DNA from: Ephemerocybe angulata
Taxonomy: Eukaryota; Basidiomycota; Agaricomycetes; Agaricales; Psathyrellaceae
DNA: 29,566 nucleotides
Assembly (NCBI GenBank): GCA_013368325.1
Contig: JAACJK010000081.1
Coordinates: 1 to 29,566, forward strand
Direction: 5' to 3'
Part shown: positions 26,999-29,566 of the stretch, in pieces
Numbering within the stretch: position 1 is the stretch's first letter
Layout of the letters: every line of letters begins with the position of its first letter
Position numbers and translations under genes: made by a program
Notes under the pieces: generated by a model
Seen by the model: only the letters and a program-made list of their open reading frames with translations
Told to the model about the DNA's origin: nothing
Databases searched by the model: none

Positions 26999-29566
26999 AT
27001 GGCTATGCCGGTATGGGTAGCCGAAGAGGAGGAATTTAGAGAGAAGTGGCTCCGCAAGGATTTCGAATCCATAGTAAGGAAAGCGAGAGGGTCGGTCGCG
27101 CAACGAACCGCAGAGGATAACCCCCAGCGACACCTACGGGACCTCAAGAGTGGTATGATACAGCTAGCAGAACATACCTGATAAGAAAGGCTCCTGATTT
27201 GAAAAAACGGATAGAGAAGAGGCGAGATGAGTTAAACGATGTTCTCAACGCAATCGACACCGATGAGGAAGAGAGAAAGGAGTCCGCAGCCTATATCGAA
27301 GGGAACTACGTGAAATGGAGAGACACCACCACCTCTCAAAGAGAAAGAAAATCCACCTTAAGTACTCACTTGAGGGAGAATAATGGGGAAGACATGGATT
27401 AACACGGCAAAGGATAACAAACCGAGGGACCTTATAACAGCGCTGAAAAAACTAGGACAAGATGGAGACACGGGTTAGTATATAATTCGAAGAAATGGCG
27501 AAGATGCGAGGGGACTATCACGAGAATCTCCAAGGCGAAGGAAGGTGCCATGAGGTCACAAGCGAGGTCAGGAAAGTAGCGGTTGACGAAGCAATAGCCT
27601 CACTAGATAGGACATGGAGGAAGAGGATATCAGGACTTTGGACTCCAAGATCACAGCCGCCGAAGTCAGGAGAGCGATCTTCGACGGAAAGAACGACAAG
27701 GCCCCAGGGATGGACGGGTTACCGATAGAAATGTGGAAGAACCTGACCCGTCCCTTGAACAAGATAAGAGAGAATGAGGCGAGGAGGAGATCAACGATGC
27801 AGCCGAAGCTTCTGCAGTTAGTATACAACGACATAATAGAACATGGCGTGGGAGGAGGGACGGGTTTCAACGAAGGATGGCTGAGCCCCCTCCACAAAAA
27901 GAAAGACAAGACGAATATAGCCAACTACCGGCCAATAACCATACTTAACACGGATTATAAAAGCCTAACGAAGGTACTTACCGAAAGGATCACGGCCCCA
28001 GCATCGAAGCTGATACATGAGGATCAAGCGGGTTTCATGGTGGGGAGAAGGATAGAAAATCAAACAGACTTGATTAAGACAATGATCGACTACGGGAACT
28101 CGCAGAATGTAAGAGGGATGCTCGTCTTTTTGGATCAAGAGAAAGCGTATGACAAGATCATGCACGACTTCCTGTTCGCGTCATTACAGAAGATGAAGTT
28201 CCCTGATACCTTCATACGTACGGTAAAGGCACTATACGGAGGCGCCCAGACAAAAGTCATCATTAACGGTATGATCAGTGACCCCTTCGACATAATTCGG
28301 GGAGTTCGACAAGGCGATCCCCTATCGTGTCTCCTCTTCAACTTCGCCATCGAGTCGCTGGCTTGCATGATAAGACAGTCAACCCTGAAAGGGTTCTCAA
28401 CGCCTAGAATGACCGAGAGACTTATAATTTCAATGTTCGCGGACGATACTACGGTCTTCCTCTCGGAGGAAGACGATTTCCACACCCTTCAGAGCATCCT
28501 GGAGAGATGGTGCCTAGCATCAGGCGCGAAATTTAACGTGGAGAAGACAGAAATCGTACCTATAGGCAACAGGCAGTATCGGGATGAGCTACGCGCCACG
28601 AGAGGAGCGGCAAACGGGAGGGATGGTATCCCACCGGAGATTAACATAGCAAGAGAGAGAGAACCTGTGAGGGCTCTGGGTGCTTTTGTAGGAAACGGAG
28701 TCGAATGTGTCGGTATGGACCCCGACGATCGAAGCAGTCGATGCAGCCCTAAAGAGGTGGAAAAAGACGTCACCAACACTGGAGGGTAAGAGACTTATCA
28801 TAAATATGGAGGTTGGAGGACGTACACAATACAGAACAACGGTCCAAGGTATGCCGGCGGAGGTGCTGCAACACCTAAAGAAACTAGTGCGAGAATTCCT
28901 CTGGGATGGCAAGGCGAGCTACGTAAACATAGACACCCTCCATTTACCTTTTGGGAAAGGAGGGCTAAAAATCCTCGACCTGGAAGCACGGAATGAGTCA
29001 ATAAGACTCATGCGTTTGAAGAGATACCTCGACTTCACTAGGAGACCACGGTGGGCGTTCATCGCAGATTACCTGCTAGCCAGAAATATACCGAAGTCGT
29101 ATGGGCAGGTGAATCCGGACGACCTGGTAAACATGTACCTGCAATCGTGGAATGCTGCAAAAAAGACTAACAAAAGCGTCGCACCGCAACCCATTAGGGA
29201 AATGATGAAGACTGCGGAGAAATATGGGGCTAGGATGTGGACGAACCATCCCTCCGAATCTCTCAAGCGCGCAATGCCCGCTTGGTTCCACATAGCCTCG
29301 AAACGAAGCGCCGCGGGCTCAAACGCGACAAACTGCTGGACACGGTGCCAGAAGGAACGACACAAGATAGAGACTATGGGGGACCTATCAAACTATGCCT
29401 TAGAAGCGCAATCTCATGAGTTAGCGACGGGGGAGACGAAAGGGACCCTCCGGTATCGTGTACGTGCGAAAGATGTGAGCTCGACAGGAGCTTGGGATGC
29501 ATCGACCCAATCAAGTGCCGCGAACACGCACTGCTATTTCTTGGAACAATCAATAAGACCTGGATA
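26999..29566 (+). pseudogene. LINE ORF2, linker, reverse transcriptase and Cys-rich tail (runs off the window)
   Basis: A charged helical linker (26999-27600) joins endonuclease to RT. RT blocks are KNDKAPGMDGLPIEMW (about 27690-27737), SPLHKKKDKTNIANYRPITI (about 27884-27943), HEDQAGFMVGRRIENQ (about 28016-28063), LVFLDQEKAYDKIMHDF (about 28121-28171), GVRQGDPLSCLLFNF (about 28302-28346) and the catalytic FADD at 28436-28447. After a one-base loss near 28717 the thumb continues (RWKKTSPTLEGKRLIINM, FLWDGKASYVNIDTLHLPFG). Near the end a frame shifted by a lost G at 29429-29433 gives C-x-C-x2-C-x7-C-x5-C (29459-29518), the Cys-rich motif of such ORF2 proteins. A frame break also occurs at about 27488. 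The 3' end is outside. Confidence 0.88.

Larger units (their letters stand above)
22080..29566 (+). mobile_element. Non-LTR retrotransposon (Tad-like LINE), 3' end outside the window
   Basis: ORF1 (22530-25169) encodes a nucleic-acid binding protein and ORF2 (from about 25840) encodes AP endonuclease, reverse transcriptase and a Cys-rich tail. This is the two-ORF plan of Tad/I-like fungal LINEs. The 5' limit is not defined: 22080-22450 has short hairpins and no gene and is taken as 5' UTR. The right edge cuts ORF2, so poly(A) and target duplication cannot be seen. The element is frame-shifted at many single-base positions but has almost no nonsense substitutions, so it is young, or its frameshifts are sequencing errors. 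Confidence 0.88.

Noticed and set aside
1..29566. CRISPR array, tRNA, rRNA or bacterial operon
   Set aside because: No regularly spaced identical repeats, no cloverleaf or rRNA core sequences, and gene structure is eukaryotic throughout.

Overview
The window looks like repeat-dense accessory DNA from a basidiomycete fungus, most likely an agaricomycete. The reasons are introns of about 46-67 bp with GT(A/G)NGT donors and CTAAC-type branch points, a chromodomain-bearing Ty3/gypsy element, a Tad-like LINE, a PIF/Harbinger element with a separate Myb-like gene, and the C-terminal part of a KDZ-type transposase. No rRNA, tRNA, CRISPR array or bacterial operon is visible. Functions are inferred from motifs read by eye; no database search was possible.

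Layout. 1-6342: the 3' part of a Ty3/gypsy chromovirus (gag, protease, RT/RNase H, integrase, chromodomain, an extra zinc-knuckle ORF after pol, polypurine tract, 3' LTR). 6343-7243: remnant of a small intron-containing gene ('copy A') interrupted by a 388-bp hAT-type MITE with an exact 8-bp target duplication; the uninterrupted relative ('copy B') lies at 12885-13372. 7244-8862: a non-autonomous element with 24-bp terminal inverted repeats and ATACATGG-type subterminal repeats. 8863-10300: low-complexity tandem repeats and then nothing recognisable. 10690-11050: a gag-like fragment. 11053-11467 (minus) and 12399-12714 (plus): two divergently oriented paralogous small secreted protein genes with a shared intron position, the second broken by a stop in its signal peptide; two back-to-back palindromes lie between them. 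13442-15705: a fragment with a C19-protease-like C-terminus and an unrecognised multi-exon gene. 15.9-18.1 kb: Harbinger nuclease (plus) and its Myb/SANT-like partner (minus, three exons). 18291-20315: KDZ transposase C-terminus, interrupted by a 550-bp solo LTR and two CGA-to-TGA stops. 20316-22080: palindrome cluster and a hairpin-rich GAAATA repeat region. 22.1-29.6 kb: a LINE with ORF1 (zinc knuckle, RGG tail) and ORF2 (AP endonuclease, RT, Cys-rich tail), leaving the window at the right edge.

Two themes run through it. First, it is a nest of insertions whose order can be read from target duplications and restored reading frames. Second, the two high-copy elements (Ty3 and LINE) carry many one-base losses, mostly in homopolymers, with almost no nonsense substitutions, while the single-copy genes splice cleanly. 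That points to uncorrected long-read consensus errors in repeats as much as to genuine decay.
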